Origin: an uncultured Pseudobutyrivibrio sp.
Lineage (GTDB): Bacteria > Bacillota > Clostridia > Lachnospirales > Lachnospiraceae
Direction: 5' to 3'
Length of the DNA: 64,000 nt
Assembly: GCA_900546435.1 (NCBI GenBank)
Contig: URCQ01000011.1
Span: 13,092 to 77,091, forward strand
This document shows, in pieces, positions 1 to 8,304 of this stretch. The stretch's first letter is position 1, and every line of letters begins with the position of its first letter. The notes beneath the pieces were generated by a model. That model worked only from the letters and a program-made list of their open reading frames with translations. It did no database searches and was not told the DNA's origin. The position numbers were made by a program, and so were the translations under genes.

Positions 1-64
1 AGAAGAAATTAGAAAATATTTTATAAAAAGATAAATAGTCGAAATATTCAGAAAATACAACAAG

Positions 65-92
65 AACGCCACGAAAAAAGTTGCATATGATA
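65..92 (+). promoter_or_regulatory. candidate sigma-K promoter of dpaAB
   Basis: CATATGATA at 84-92 fits the sigma-K -10 consensus CATANNNTA. An AACG at 65-68, 15 bp upstream, fits the short -35 (mACm). The site lies 17 bp ahead of the dpaA start, just before the RBS ACGGAGGTGG. In Bacillus the orthologous spoVF operon is made in the mother cell under sigma-K, so the match makes biological sense. The assignment rests on eye matching only. Confidence 0.55.
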
Positions 93-109
93 AATTACGG
101 AGGTGGCAT

Positions 110-985
110 ATGGAACAAAAGGAAATTGTGGCAGAAGAGAAGATCGTAAGTAAGAGCACGGGAATCGGAATATTGATTGTAGATGAGCGACAGGTATACA
201 TGGCGCGGCTATTGGAAGAAAAAGGTTATACCGTGGTCACATGGGATTTGCGGGAAGGACCTATGCCACGTGGGACGGAGAAGCTGTGGTGCGCAGGGGT
301 TCTGATTTTGCCTGTGCCCGTGAGCCGTATTACCGATCAGGAGCGATTGGAGCAATGTCTGATTGCACATCGCTACGATATTCAGCTTTGCATTGGCGGA
401 GCCTTTTCAAAATCGCTGCGTGCGCTGCTAGACGAATATGGTATTCCCTGGCTGGATGTTTTGGAGGAATCAGGTGTTGCGATGAAAAATGCGATTGCAA
501 CGGCAGAAGGCTGTATTGCGGAACTCAGCCAGCTGATGCCTGTCAATATCGAAGATGCAAATATCATTGTGATGGGATTTGGAAATTGTGGAAAACCAAT
601 CGCAGAAAAACTATATTGTATGGGAGCACATGTGTCGATTGTGGCCCGGAGTGAACGGGCATTATCCATGGCGCATTATTTTGGATTTCTGGATTATCCG
701 ATGGATGCAGCGGTTCCGTTTGACGAAGCAGATGCCGTTATTAATACCATACCGGCGCTCGTGATTACGAAAAAAGAAATTGATGCTCTGAAAAAAGATG
801 CCGTTGTTCTTGATATCGCGTCAGCACCGGGTGGATGCGATGGCGCATATTGCAAGGAAAAAGGAGTGCCATACAAGCTGGCCCTGGGATTGCCGGGCAT
901 ATACTGTCCGAAGACAAGTGCGCAGATTTTGTTGGAAGCCATGCCTTTTGACTATCATCCACACTGTGAGAAATGGAAGTCATAA
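110..985 (+). CDS. dpaA: dipicolinate synthase subunit A
   Basis: This is the NAD(P)-dependent subunit of the mother-cell enzyme that makes dipicolinic acid, the spore-core chelator, from a lysine-pathway dihydrodipicolinate intermediate. The 291-residue protein has the usual family length. A Rossmann motif GFGNCGKP lies at residues 156-163, and the family-typical segment LGLPGIYCPKTSA is near residues 259-271. A strong RBS (GGAGGTGG) sits before the ATG. The partner dpaB follows after 15 bases, so the two form one operon, and a sigma-K-like promoter lies directly upstream. DpaA-DpaB is the standard two-subunit synthase of Bacillus and many Lachnospiraceae. The function is secure. Confidence 0.93.
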   Translation: MEQKEIVAEEKIVSKSTGIGILIVDERQVYMARLLEEKGYTVVTWDLREGPMPRGTEKLWCAGVLILPVPVSRITDQERLEQCLIAHRYDIQLCIGGAFSKSLRALLDEYGIPWLDVLEESGVAMKNAIATAEGCIAELSQLMPVNIEDANIIVMGFGNCGKPIAEKLYCMGAHVSIVARSERALSMAHYFGFLDYPMDAAVPFDEADAVINTIPALVITKKEIDALKKDAVVLDIASAPGGCDGAYCKEKGVPYKLALGLPGIYCPKTSAQILLEAMPFDYHPHCEKWKS

Positions 986-1000
986 ATGAGAGGGAGAGAG

Positions 1001-1579
1001 ATGGATTTTTCAGAATATACCATAGGATTTGGAATTACAGGATCTTTTTGCACACATGATAAGATTAAAAAAGAGATACAAAGACTGGTGGATCTGGGGG
1101 CAACGGTCGTTCCTGTCTATTCTTACCAGACACAGCAGTTAGATACACGGTTTGGAAAAGCGGAAGCTTTTTTGGAAGACGTGACAAAGCTGACAGGAAA
1201 ACAGGGGATACGCACCATACAGGAAGCGGAACCGATTGGTCCCAAAGCCCTTCTGGATGTGATGGTGATTGCACCTTGTACGGGAAATACGCTGGCAAAA
1301 TTGGAAGCAGGCATTGTGGATACGCCGGTATTGATGGCGGCAAAAGCGCATTTGCGAAACAATCGACCACTTGTGATTTCCATTTCTACCAACGATGCGC
1401 TTGGCATGAACTTTAAAAATATTGGAACTTTGATGTACATGAAAAATATATACTTTGTGCCATTTGGCCAGGATGATTACGAAAAGAAACCTGGTTCCAT
1501 GATTGCAAAAACGAAATGGCTGCCGGAGACAATTGAGGATGCGTTACATGGACGACAGATTCAGCCGGTGCTGCGATAA
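1001..1579 (+). CDS. dpaB: dipicolinate synthase subunit B
   Basis: This is the flavoprotein-fold subunit of dipicolinate synthase, acting with DpaA during sporulation. The 192-residue protein opens with GFGITGSFCTHDKI, typical of the flavoprotein/DpaB family, and has the family segment VMVIAPCTGNTLAK near residue 88. The in-frame ATG at 986 adds five residues but has no RBS; the ATG at 1001 follows GAGGGAGAGAG directly, so 1001 is preferred. It is co-transcribed with dpaA. A hairpin follows at 1582-1617. Confidence 0.92.
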   Translation: MDFSEYTIGFGITGSFCTHDKIKKEIQRLVDLGATVVPVYSYQTQQLDTRFGKAEAFLEDVTKLTGKQGIRTIQEAEPIGPKALLDVMVIAPCTGNTLAKLEAGIVDTPVLMAAKAHLRNNRPLVISISTNDALGMNFKNIGTLMYMKNIYFVPFGQDDYEKKPGSMIAKTKWLPETIEDALHGRQIQPVLR

Positions 1580-1581
1580 AA

Positions 1582-1617
1582 CAGATCCCATCAGGAGGAT
1601 AGCCCTGATGGGGTCTG
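1582..1617. terminator. hairpin between convergent dpaB and asnB-like gene
   Basis: The 14-nt arms CAGATCCCATCAGG and CCTGATGGGGTCTG form a nearly perfect stem around an 8-nt loop between two convergent genes. Neither side has a clear T-tract, so it may stop transcription poorly or act as a 3' stabilising structure for both transcripts. Confidence 0.5.
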
Positions 1618-1633
1618 CGCCTGTAAAAAGGCA

Positions 1634-3493
1634 TCAGGAAGGCAGTTGATAACTGACATGATATTCACGCAGCCAAAAATCAATTTGCAGGTAATAAGCG
1701 AGTAACTGAGGACCGGCCATCAACTGACCAAACCATGGTTTTCCGTAGTCTTTTGGAGCATTACAGAAAGCAAGAGCCTTGTCGGGATCTACGAAATCCA
1801 GAATTGGATGGTATTTTTGCGCAATCACCTGTTTCATTTCCCGACACAAAATCTGTTCGTATTCCGGATGATAATTCTTCGGATACGGACTTTTTTTACG
1901 CTGAGCCACTTCCTTCGGCAGCAAAGGTGCAGCAATCTGGCGTAACAGATGTTTGACTTCACCATCTTTTGCTTTCATTTCCCAAGGCACATTGTACAAA
2001 TATTCTGCCAGACGGATATCGGCAAAAGGACAAATGGCTTCGATACCGGCGCGTGCGGCAGCACGATCCATACGATCAAGTAACGTCTGCATAAAGTATT
2101 GTGTTGTTAAGGCAAAGAGACGACGATGTCTGCGATCTTCCCGGGTATCGTCAGGCAGATAGGAGACCTGGGAACAGGAGGCATCGTAAACCTGTGCGAC
2201 ATATTCTTCCATGCCCAGATGCGATAGAAAATCATCGCGCAGGAGAAGCTGTCTCGGAAGAAGATCCATCGTCCATGGGAAGGTGTTGGCAGAACACATA
2301 GGCTCCTTGTGGTACCATGGATAACCGCAAAAAATCTCGTCTGCACATTCTCCGGTAAAGGCAACCTTGGAGTGCACGGCAATCTGCTTACAGAAATAGA
2401 GTAAAGACGAGGAAATATCTGCCATACAAGGACCGTCGTGCGCGAAAACCGATTGTCCCAAAAGAGATGCCTGTGCTTTGCTGTTGCATTCAAGAAACGT
2501 GTGGTTTGTGTGAAAATGCTCTGCCATAGCGATAACATATGGCCGATCCAGACTAGGCTGGAAATCATTGGCAGAAAAGTATTTGGCACTGTCTGTAAAA
2601 TCAAAGGAATAGGTGGTCAAAGGCGTGCCTTGATTCATATTTTCACGGTTGGCAAGGGCTGTGACGACCGACGAATCCAGACCGCCCGATAAGAGACAGC
2701 ACTGTGCCGCATCATCGTGATACTGCAAATGCAGCGACTCTGACAACAGATGAGAAACATGATCCACGGTTTCTTCGTAGGTTTCCTCGTGACGTTTGGC
2801 CTGTAAGTGCCAGAAGGTATTTTCGATGATTCGCCCCTGGCTAAAGATAATGGTTTTTCCGGGGCGTACTTCATGAATATCCTGGTATACAGTTGCACCG
2901 GGAAGATGCGCCGGACCAAGAGAAAAGACCTGATGCATACCGCGCAGATCCATGGTCGCACGAATGCCCGGATGTGCAAAGATACCCTTAATCTCAGATG
3001 CAAAGAGGAAAAGGGAATCCTGCTGATGATAAAAAAGTGGTTTTATGCCCAGGGGATCGCGGAACAGAATCACTTTGTGAAGACGCGTATCAGCGATGGC
3101 AATGGCATAGCCGCCGCGAAGTAAGGTGGCAAAACGTTCTCCATACAGATGGTACAGCGTCAGCAAAATTTCCGGTCGGCTCATTTGCTTGACAGAAATA
3201 TTCTGACTCGTCAGTTGCCTTTCCAATTCGTCGTAATTGTAAATGCCATCATCACACACAATGTGCAGATGTGACAGTGCTCCTTTTCCCTGTGTTGGGA
3301 CATTTGTCTTGCTGAAACGATTGGTGTATAGACTGTTGTGCATAAGCACACCGTCTGGGGTGGTCATGCGATAAGCCTGGTCCGGCCCGCGATGGGACAG
3401 ACTCTTTAGTATTTGATCAGCCGTCTGTTCCAAAGCACCCAGACGCTGACCCTGCCTAAATTCAGGCGAAAAAAAACCGGCAATACTACTCAT
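1634..3493 (-). CDS. asparagine synthetase B-like protein with a degenerate glutaminase domain
   Basis: The 619-residue protein has the two-domain AsnB layout: an N-terminal class II glutamine amidotransferase fold (about 1-200) and a C-terminal ATP-pyrophosphatase synthetase domain with the PP-loop SGGLDSS at 269-275 and a GECADEIF motif. True AsnB starts Met-Cys, and the Cys is the glutaminase nucleophile. Here the start reads MSSIAGFF (codon AGT for TGT), and the glutamine-binding NGE of NGEIYNY reads DDG (81-83). The start is fixed by GGAGGAATT just before the ATG. The synthetase half looks intact. The enzyme may therefore use free ammonia, or be a repurposed amide synthetase, as beta-lactam synthetases are. 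It is probably co-transcribed with the TSCPD gene upstream. Confidence 0.85.
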   Translation of the reverse strand: MSSIAGFFSPEFRQGQRLGALEQTADQILKSLSHRGPDQAYRMTTPDGVLMHNSLYTNRFSKTNVPTQGKGALSHLHIVCDDGIYNYDELERQLTSQNISVKQMSRPEILLTLYHLYGERFATLLRGGYAIAIADTRLHKVILFRDPLGIKPLFYHQQDSLFLFASEIKGIFAHPGIRATMDLRGMHQVFSLGPAHLPGATVYQDIHEVRPGKTIIFSQGRIIENTFWHLQAKRHEETYEETVDHVSHLLSESLHLQYHDDAAQCCLLSGGLDSSVVTALANRENMNQGTPLTTYSFDFTDSAKYFSANDFQPSLDRPYVIAMAEHFHTNHTFLECNSKAQASLLGQSVFAHDGPCMADISSSLLYFCKQIAVHSKVAFTGECADEIFCGYPWYHKEPMCSANTFPWTMDLLPRQLLLRDDFLSHLGMEEYVAQVYDASCSQVSYLPDDTREDRRHRRLFALTTQYFMQTLLDRMDRAAARAGIEAICPFADIRLAEYLYNVPWEMKAKDGEVKHLLRQIAAPLLPKEVAQRKKSPYPKNYHPEYEQILCREMKQVIAQKYHPILDFVDPDKALAFCNAPKDYGKPWFGQLMAGPQLLAYYLQIDFWLREYHVSYQLPS

Positions 3494-3567
3494 AATTCCT
3501 CCAATAAAAAATACTGAAATAATATATGAGAGATTGCCGGAAAAAATGCATCAACAACCGTGGCAGA

Positions 3568-3825
3568 TTATGCTTGGGATGCAGCGTATGCCTCCGTCAA
3601 AGCTTTTGCCAGCTGATCGCCGCAGGATGTACCGCGTCCGTTGCAGGAAATACCGCTGATACGGCTTACGACTTCATCTACCGTCATGCCTTCTACGAGT
3701 TTTGGGATAGCCTGCAAATTACCATTGCAGCCACCGGTAAATTTTACATCCTTTACGATGTTGCCGTCTAAGCTGACTTCAATTAATGTGGAACAAGTAC
3801 CTTTTGTCTTATATAAGTAACTCAT
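3568..3825 (-). CDS. TSCPD domain-containing protein (TIGR03905-like)
   Basis: This 85-residue protein is of the short TSCPD type; the name-giving motif appears as TSCGDQLA near residues 66-73. It also has conserved cysteines in GTCST, GGCNGN and SCNGRG. The biochemical role of the free-standing family is not established; the related domain is appended to some class II ribonucleotide reductases. A clean RBS (GGAGGAATC) and a good promoter lie upstream. The asnB-like gene follows 74 bases downstream on the same strand with no obvious terminator between, so the two may be one transcript. Confidence 0.85.
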   Translation of the reverse strand: MSYLYKTKGTCSTLIEVSLDGNIVKDVKFTGGCNGNLQAIPKLVEGMTVDEVVSRISGISCNGRGTSCGDQLAKALTEAYAASQA

Positions 3826-3888
3826 CTATGATTCCTCCGTTTCTAAATCTGGTCTTTCGGGATAAAATATCCGATAAATACGTATTCG

Positions 3889-3917
3889 ATTATACAATCG
3901 CAGACGTAGATTGACAA
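3889..3917 (-). promoter_or_regulatory. sigma-A-type promoter for the TSCPD/asnB-like transcript
   Basis: Read on the minus strand, TTGTCA (3912-3917) and a perfect TATAAT (3889-3894) are separated by 17 bp. The promoter points at the TSCPD gene and is back to back with the secA promoter. Confidence 0.75.
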
Positions 3918-3939
3918 GAGACAAAATCGCCTGTTTTTA

Positions 3940-3968
3940 TTGTTTCAAAGGGAAAAGAGTGTTACAAT
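3940..3968 (+). promoter_or_regulatory. sigma-A-type promoter for secA
   Basis: TTGTTT (3940-3945) and TACAAT (3963-3968) are separated by 17 bp and lie 60 bp upstream of the chosen secA start. A TTGACA at 3911-3916 has no good -10 at the right distance. Confidence 0.6.
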
Positions 3969-4027
3969 AAGGCAATATGGGTGCAATGCATGTACCACAA
4001 GAAGGAATGAAGGTTAAGGAGAAAAAC

Positions 4028-6598
4028 ATGGGACTGTTTGACAAGATATTTGGAACACATAGTGAACATGAGTTAAAGCGAATTTATCCGATTGTAGATA
4101 AGATCGAGAGTATGCGAGACGATATGGTTGCGCTCAGCGACGAGGAATTACGTGCTAAGACGGACGAATACAAAAAGCGCTTAGCAGAGGGGGAGACGCT
4201 GGATGATCTGTTGCCGGAAGCATATGCGACGGTGCGCGAAGCAGCCCGCCGTGTGCTTGGTATGGAGCATTTCCGTGTGCAGTTGATTGGTGGTGTTATT
4301 CTTCACCAGGGACGTATCGCGGAGATGAAGACTGGTGAAGGTAAGACACTTGTTTCTACTTTGCCGGCATATTTGAATGCGCTGGAAGGACAGGGCGTTC
4401 ATATTGTAACAGTCAATGATTATCTGGCAAAACGTGATGCGGAATGGATGGGAAAAGTACATGAATTTCTCGGTTTGACGGTTGGTGTTGTGTTGAATGA
4501 TATTTCACGCGAAGAGCGCCAGGCGGCTTACAATTGCGACATCACATATATTACCAATAACGAATTGGGATTTGATTATCTGCGTGACAACATGGTTGTG
4601 CAGCAGGAACAGCTCGTACAGCGTGGATTGCATTATGCCATCATTGATGAGGTCGATTCCGTACTTATTGATGAGGCGAGAACACCACTTATTATTTCCG
4701 GACAGAGTAACAAATCAACCAAGTTATATGAATTGTGCGATATGCTTGCAAAGCAGTTAAAACGTGGCGAAGATTTACCGGAATTTTCCAAGATGGATGC
4801 GATCATGGGAATCGAGCAGGAAGAGACGGGCGATTTCATTGTTAACGAAAAAGATAAGGTTGTCAGCCTGACGCAGGAAGGAACAAAAAAAGTGGAAGAG
4901 TTCTTCCATATTGATAACTTATCTGATCCAGAGAACTTAGAGTTACAGCATAATGTGATTCTGGCACTCCGTGCAAATAATCTGATGTTCCGCGATCAGG
5001 ATTACGTGGTATCGGATGATCAGGTACTGATTGTAGATAGTTTTACCGGTCGTATTATGCCGGGCCGTCGTTATTCAGATGGGTTGCATCAGGCGATTGA
5101 AGCAAAAGAACATGTGCAGGTGAAGCGTGAGAGCATGACGCTTGCAAATATTACATTCCAGAACTTCTTTAACAAGTACGACAAGAAGAGTGGTATGACG
5201 GGTACTGCCCTGACAGAAGAACAGGAATTCCGTGATATTTATGGTATGGACGTTGTTGAAATTCCGACAAACAAGCCAGTTGCCAGAAAAGATCTCGATG
5301 ATGCCGTATATAAGACAAAAAAAGAAAAATACCATGCTGTTGTTGAGGAAGTAAAGGAAGCCTATGCAAAAGGACAGCCGGTATTGGTTGGTACCATTAC
5401 GATTGATATTTCAGAAGAAATCAGCAGACTTCTTAGCAAGGAAGGCATTCCACATAATGTGTTAAATGCAAAATTCCATGAGAAGGAAGCGCAGATTGTA
5501 GCAGAAGCAGGCCGTCATGGAGCGGTTACCATTGCAACAAACATGGCTGGTCGTGGTACGGATATTAAGCTGGATGATGAAGCTAAGGCAGCGGGCGGTT
5601 TGAAAATCGTTGGTACAGAGCGTCATGAATCCCGCCGTATTGATAACCAGTTGCGTGGTCGTGCAGGTCGTCAGGGAGATCCAGGACAATCACAGTTCTT
5701 CATTTCTCTGGAAGATGATCTGATGCGTTTGTTTGGATCTGAGAAATTAATTACCATGTTCAATTCTCTGGGCGTTCCGGAAAATGAACAGATTCAGCAT
5801 AAGATGTTGAGTGATGCCATCGAAAAGGCACAGAAAAAGATCGAGAGTAACAACTTCGGTATTCGTAAGAACTTGCTGGAGTACGATCAGGTTATGAATG
5901 AGCAGAGAGAATTGATTTACGCACAGCGCCGTCGTGTTCTTGAAGGTGAGAACATGAAAGATCAGATCCTTTCTATGATTGCAGATAAAGTCAGCGATAG
6001 CGTAAATATGTGCTGTACCGATGAAGTGGCAGCAGAAGATTGGGATCTTGCAGAACTCAATCGTGTTATCCGTCAGATTATTCCATTGCAGCCAATTACA
6101 TCAGAGACATTAGAAGGCGTAAAAAATACAAAACAATTGATCGACAAGTTGACGGAAGAAGCAAATAGCTTATATGCTGCGAAGGAAGCTGAATTCCCAA
6201 CACCGGACGCATTCCGTGAGATTGAACGTGTCATATTGCTGCGTGTAATCGACCGTAAGTGGATGGAAGAAATCGATGATATGGATCAGCTGCGTCAGGG
6301 TATTGGTATGCAGGCATTTGCACAGCGTAACCCAATCGATGAATATAAGATGGCAAGTTATGATATGTTAGATGCCATGAACGAAGCCATTCGTACCGAG
6401 ACAGTACAGATGCTTTATCGTATCCGTATTGAGAAAAAGGTGGAACGTGAAGAGGTGGCAAAAGTTACCGGAACGAACAAGGATGAGACTGCAACAAAGG
6501 CACCAAAGAAGCGTGCCAACGTTAAGGTATATCCAAACGATCCATGTCCATGCGGCAGCGGTTTGAAATATAAGCAGTGCTGTGGACGTAAAGCATAA
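4028..6598 (+). CDS. secA: preprotein translocase ATPase SecA
   Basis: SecA is the ATPase motor that pushes unfolded preproteins through SecYEG. The 856-residue protein begins MGLFDKIFG, the usual SecA N-terminus. It has Walker A (KTGEGKT near 102), the DEVDSVLID box, the TNMAGRGTDI and RGRAGRQGD helicase motifs, and the C-terminal zinc motif CPCGSG...CC that binds SecB or ribosomes. The frame is open 17 codons further upstream to 3977, but AAGGAG sits just before 4028 and the family starts there. No prfB follows, although secA-prfB is common in Firmicutes. A strong terminator ends the transcript. Confidence 0.98.
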   Translation: MGLFDKIFGTHSEHELKRIYPIVDKIESMRDDMVALSDEELRAKTDEYKKRLAEGETLDDLLPEAYATVREAARRVLGMEHFRVQLIGGVILHQGRIAEMKTGEGKTLVSTLPAYLNALEGQGVHIVTVNDYLAKRDAEWMGKVHEFLGLTVGVVLNDISREERQAAYNCDITYITNNELGFDYLRDNMVVQQEQLVQRGLHYAIIDEVDSVLIDEARTPLIISGQSNKSTKLYELCDMLAKQLKRGEDLPEFSKMDAIMGIEQEETGDFIVNEKDKVVSLTQEGTKKVEEFFHIDNLSDPENLELQHNVILALRANNLMFRDQDYVVSDDQVLIVDSFTGRIMPGRRYSDGLHQAIEAKEHVQVKRESMTLANITFQNFFNKYDKKSGMTGTALTEEQEFRDIYGMDVVEIPTNKPVARKDLDDAVYKTKKEKYHAVVEEVKEAYAKGQPVLVGTITIDISEEISRLLSKEGIPHNVLNAKFHEKEAQIVAEAGRHGAVTIATNMAGRGTDIKLDDEAKAAGGLKIVGTERHESRRIDNQLRGRAGRQGDPGQSQFFISLEDDLMRLFGSEKLITMFNSLGVPENEQIQHKMLSDAIEKAQKKIESNNFGIRKNLLEYDQVMNEQRELIYAQRRRVLEGENMKDQILSMIADKVSDSVNMCCTDEVAAEDWDLAELNRVIRQIIPLQPITSETLEGVKNTKQLIDKLTEEANSLYAAKEAEFPTPDAFREIERVILLRVIDRKWMEEIDDMDQLRQGIGMQAFAQRNPIDEYKMASYDMLDAMNEAIRTETVQMLYRIRIEKKVEREEVAKVTGTNKDETATKAPKKRANVKVYPNDPCPCGSGLKYKQCCGRKA

Positions 6599-6672
6599 GC
6601 TGTCTGTTGCAAGGCTTCTTGCATGAGACAAAAGAAATGAATGAAGAAAATGACGATTAAGGTCAAAAAAGA

Positions 6673-6710
6673 GGAAGTACATTTCGGTGATGAATGTACT
6701 TCCTTTTTTT
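6673..6710. terminator. rho-independent terminator after secA, possibly bidirectional
   Basis: GGAAGTACATT (6673-6683) pairs perfectly with AATGTACTTCC (6693-6703) and is followed by seven Ts. A run of As precedes the left arm, so the minus-strand transcript of the yitT-like gene could stop here as well. Confidence 0.9.
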
Positions 6711-6817
6711 GACAAAAATCCAGAGGGTTTGCATGCATCATTATCATCATATGCAGGATAATCTGCAGGATAGAATGGTACGCTTGTTTCTTCTGCAGCA
6801 GGATCCGCAGGAGGATG

Positions 6818-7705
6818 TTACGGTGCGCTTGTTTCTTCTACAACAGGATCTGGCGCAGATGGATACGTAAAGCCTTCTCCAACAACGGCACTTACACGAT
6901 TGACAACCATAAAAGCGGTAGGATCCATTTCGTGGACAACACGTTCTACACGGCTTAACTGACGGCTGGAGATGACAGACATAACTACTTCCACATCTTT
7001 GCCGAGATAACCGGAACGACCTTTCATCATTGTGACACCGCGGTCGAGATCGCGCAGGATGAACTGGCGGATTTCGTCGCTCTTTTCCGATACAATCTGA
7101 ACTTCTACACGGCTCTTACCAATCAGACTGATCTTTTCAATCAGCACAGAATAAACAATCACGAGTACAACACCGTAGAGCACATTGTCGCCCGGTGTCT
7201 GTAAAGCCTGTAGAGCCAGGATGATAAAATCGACCATATATACGCCGGTAGAAAGTGGTAAACGCAGATATTTGTTCATAATCAGTGGTGGAATGTCCAT
7301 ACCTCCGGAGGAAGCGCCTGCACGGATGACAAGTCCTACACCGGTACCAATGAGGATACCACCCATGATGGTACATAGGAAAATATCATTGGTCAGCGAC
7401 TGTCCGTGGAGTACATGCTCCATAACAGCCATCGATAATGGATAACAAAATGTACTTAAAATGGTGGAAATTGCAAAACGCTTTCCAAGAATAATAAGGC
7501 CGACCAAAAGCATAATGGCATTGATAATAAAGACGTATACGGAGGTCGGAATACCCGTCTGTCTGCTCAGAAACAGGCCAATACCCGATGTACCTCCGGT
7601 AATCAGGCCGGAGCCGGATACAAATAAAACGAAACCGGCAGAGTCTAAAATATTTCCGATTAGAATCATAATCAATCGAATGATTTCTTTGGATTTTTTG
7701 TTCAT
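6818..7705 (-). CDS. YitT family membrane protein with DUF2179 domain
   Basis: The 295-residue protein has about five hydrophobic membrane segments (residues ~10-170) with glycine-rich loops such as GGTSGIGL and GASSGGMDI, followed by a cytosolic C-terminal DUF2179 domain (~210-275). This is the YitT/YpjC architecture; the transported substrate is unknown. The start is supported by AAAGGAC 7 bases ahead of the ATG. The C-terminal tail ends PDPVVEETSAP before TAA. After the stop, the same frame continues with a near copy of this tail (ADPAAEETSVP), so the tail may be a shortened tandem repeat. Confidence 0.88.
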   Translation of the reverse strand: MNKKSKEIIRLIMILIGNILDSAGFVLFVSGSGLITGGTSGIGLFLSRQTGIPTSVYVFIINAIMLLVGLIILGKRFAISTILSTFCYPLSMAVMEHVLHGQSLTNDIFLCTIMGGILIGTGVGLVIRAGASSGGMDIPPLIMNKYLRLPLSTGVYMVDFIILALQALQTPGDNVLYGVVLVIVYSVLIEKISLIGKSRVEVQIVSEKSDEIRQFILRDLDRGVTMMKGRSGYLGKDVEVVMSVISSRQLSRVERVVHEMDPTAFMVVNRVSAVVGEGFTYPSAPDPVVEETSAP

Positions 7706-8027
7706 GTTAATGTCCTTTCTATCCTATATAAAATGGTTATGTTTGGGGGTATGTATTAGATATGTGCATAAATGCAAAAAACATCACATGTCTGCTATTA
7801 TATGACAAAACAGGGGAAAATAACAATAGTGTATCTATATACTTCGGAAAATGTTTGCAGTTTTTGGCTAGCTGTCCTTTTGTTTATTTCTGCCTGTGCT
7901 TCTTAAGAAGTTTTGTTACGAGTGTCTATGTGGGTATGAGAGAAGAAAAAGCAGGCGTGATACCCAGACAAGGCCCCCATAATCACCGAAAAAAGGAACA
8001 TGATAAAAGTGGAATCAGGAGTAGGAT
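7706..8027. other. intergenic region left of the uvrB fragment, including the duplicated uvrB upstream element
   Basis: No gene was found here. Bases 7835-7858 (ending TTCGGAAAATGTTTGC) match 14021-14045 upstream of intact uvrB, but the TATAAT that follows in the right copy is replaced here by unrelated sequence of about 130 bp. Homology with the right copy resumes at 7991. The fragment downstream may therefore lack its original promoter. Confidence 0.7.
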
Positions 8028-8297
8028 ATGGATCATTTTGAATTGCATTCTAAGTTTGAACCGACTGGCAATCAGCCGCAGGCAATTGCGGAGCTTGTGA
8101 AAGGGTTTCGCGAGGAAAATCGGTGCCAGACACTTCTTGGTGTGACTGGTTCAGGTAAGACGTTTACAATCGCAAATGTAATACAACAACTGAATAAGCC
8201 AACGCTTATCATTGCACACAACAAGACGCTTGCGATGCAGTTGTATGGTGAATTCAATGAGGTTTTCCCGAACAATGCGGTGGAATACGTTGTTCCC
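7991..8297 (+). repeat. left copy of the ~307-bp direct repeat covering the uvrB 5' end
   Basis: Bases 7991-8297 align without gaps to 14060-14366. The leader (GGAACATGATAAAAGTG...) and RBS region are nearly identical. The coding part is roughly 88% identical by eye, with the differences clustered around codons 10-30. The two copies flank the defence island, and recombination between them would remove about 6.07 kb and leave one uvrB. Confidence 0.88.
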
Positions 8298-8300
8298 TAG
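8028..8300 (+). pseudogene. truncated 5' duplicate of uvrB
   Basis: The 90-codon frame encodes the first ~88 residues of UvrB, including a complete Walker A (GVTGSGKTFT), and then ends at VVP-stop where intact UvrB reads FVSYYDYY. It lacks the beta-hairpin, all later helicase motifs and the C-terminal UvrA-binding region, so it cannot work as UvrB. It differs from the intact gene at many positions (for example VKGFREENR against VTGFKEGNQ), so it is not a recent perfect copy. It marks the left junction of the island. Confidence 0.9.
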
Positions 8301-8304
8301 CATG

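Noticed and set aside
2107..2604. 165-codon open frame on the minus strand
   Set aside because: It overlaps the asnB-like gene in another frame of the same strand, and the latter has clear family motifs.
3977..4027. 17-codon upstream extension of secA
   Set aside because: AAGGAG sits inside it just before the ATG at 4028, and SecA proteins begin MGLFDKIFG-like.
6599..6817. prfB (release factor 2) expected after secA
   Set aside because: No coding similarity follows secA; a strong terminator and the convergent YitT gene lie there.
7762..8100. 112-codon frame crossing into the uvrB fragment
   Set aside because: It is out of frame with uvrB, lacks an RBS and spans the composite junction. It has no recognisable protein feature.
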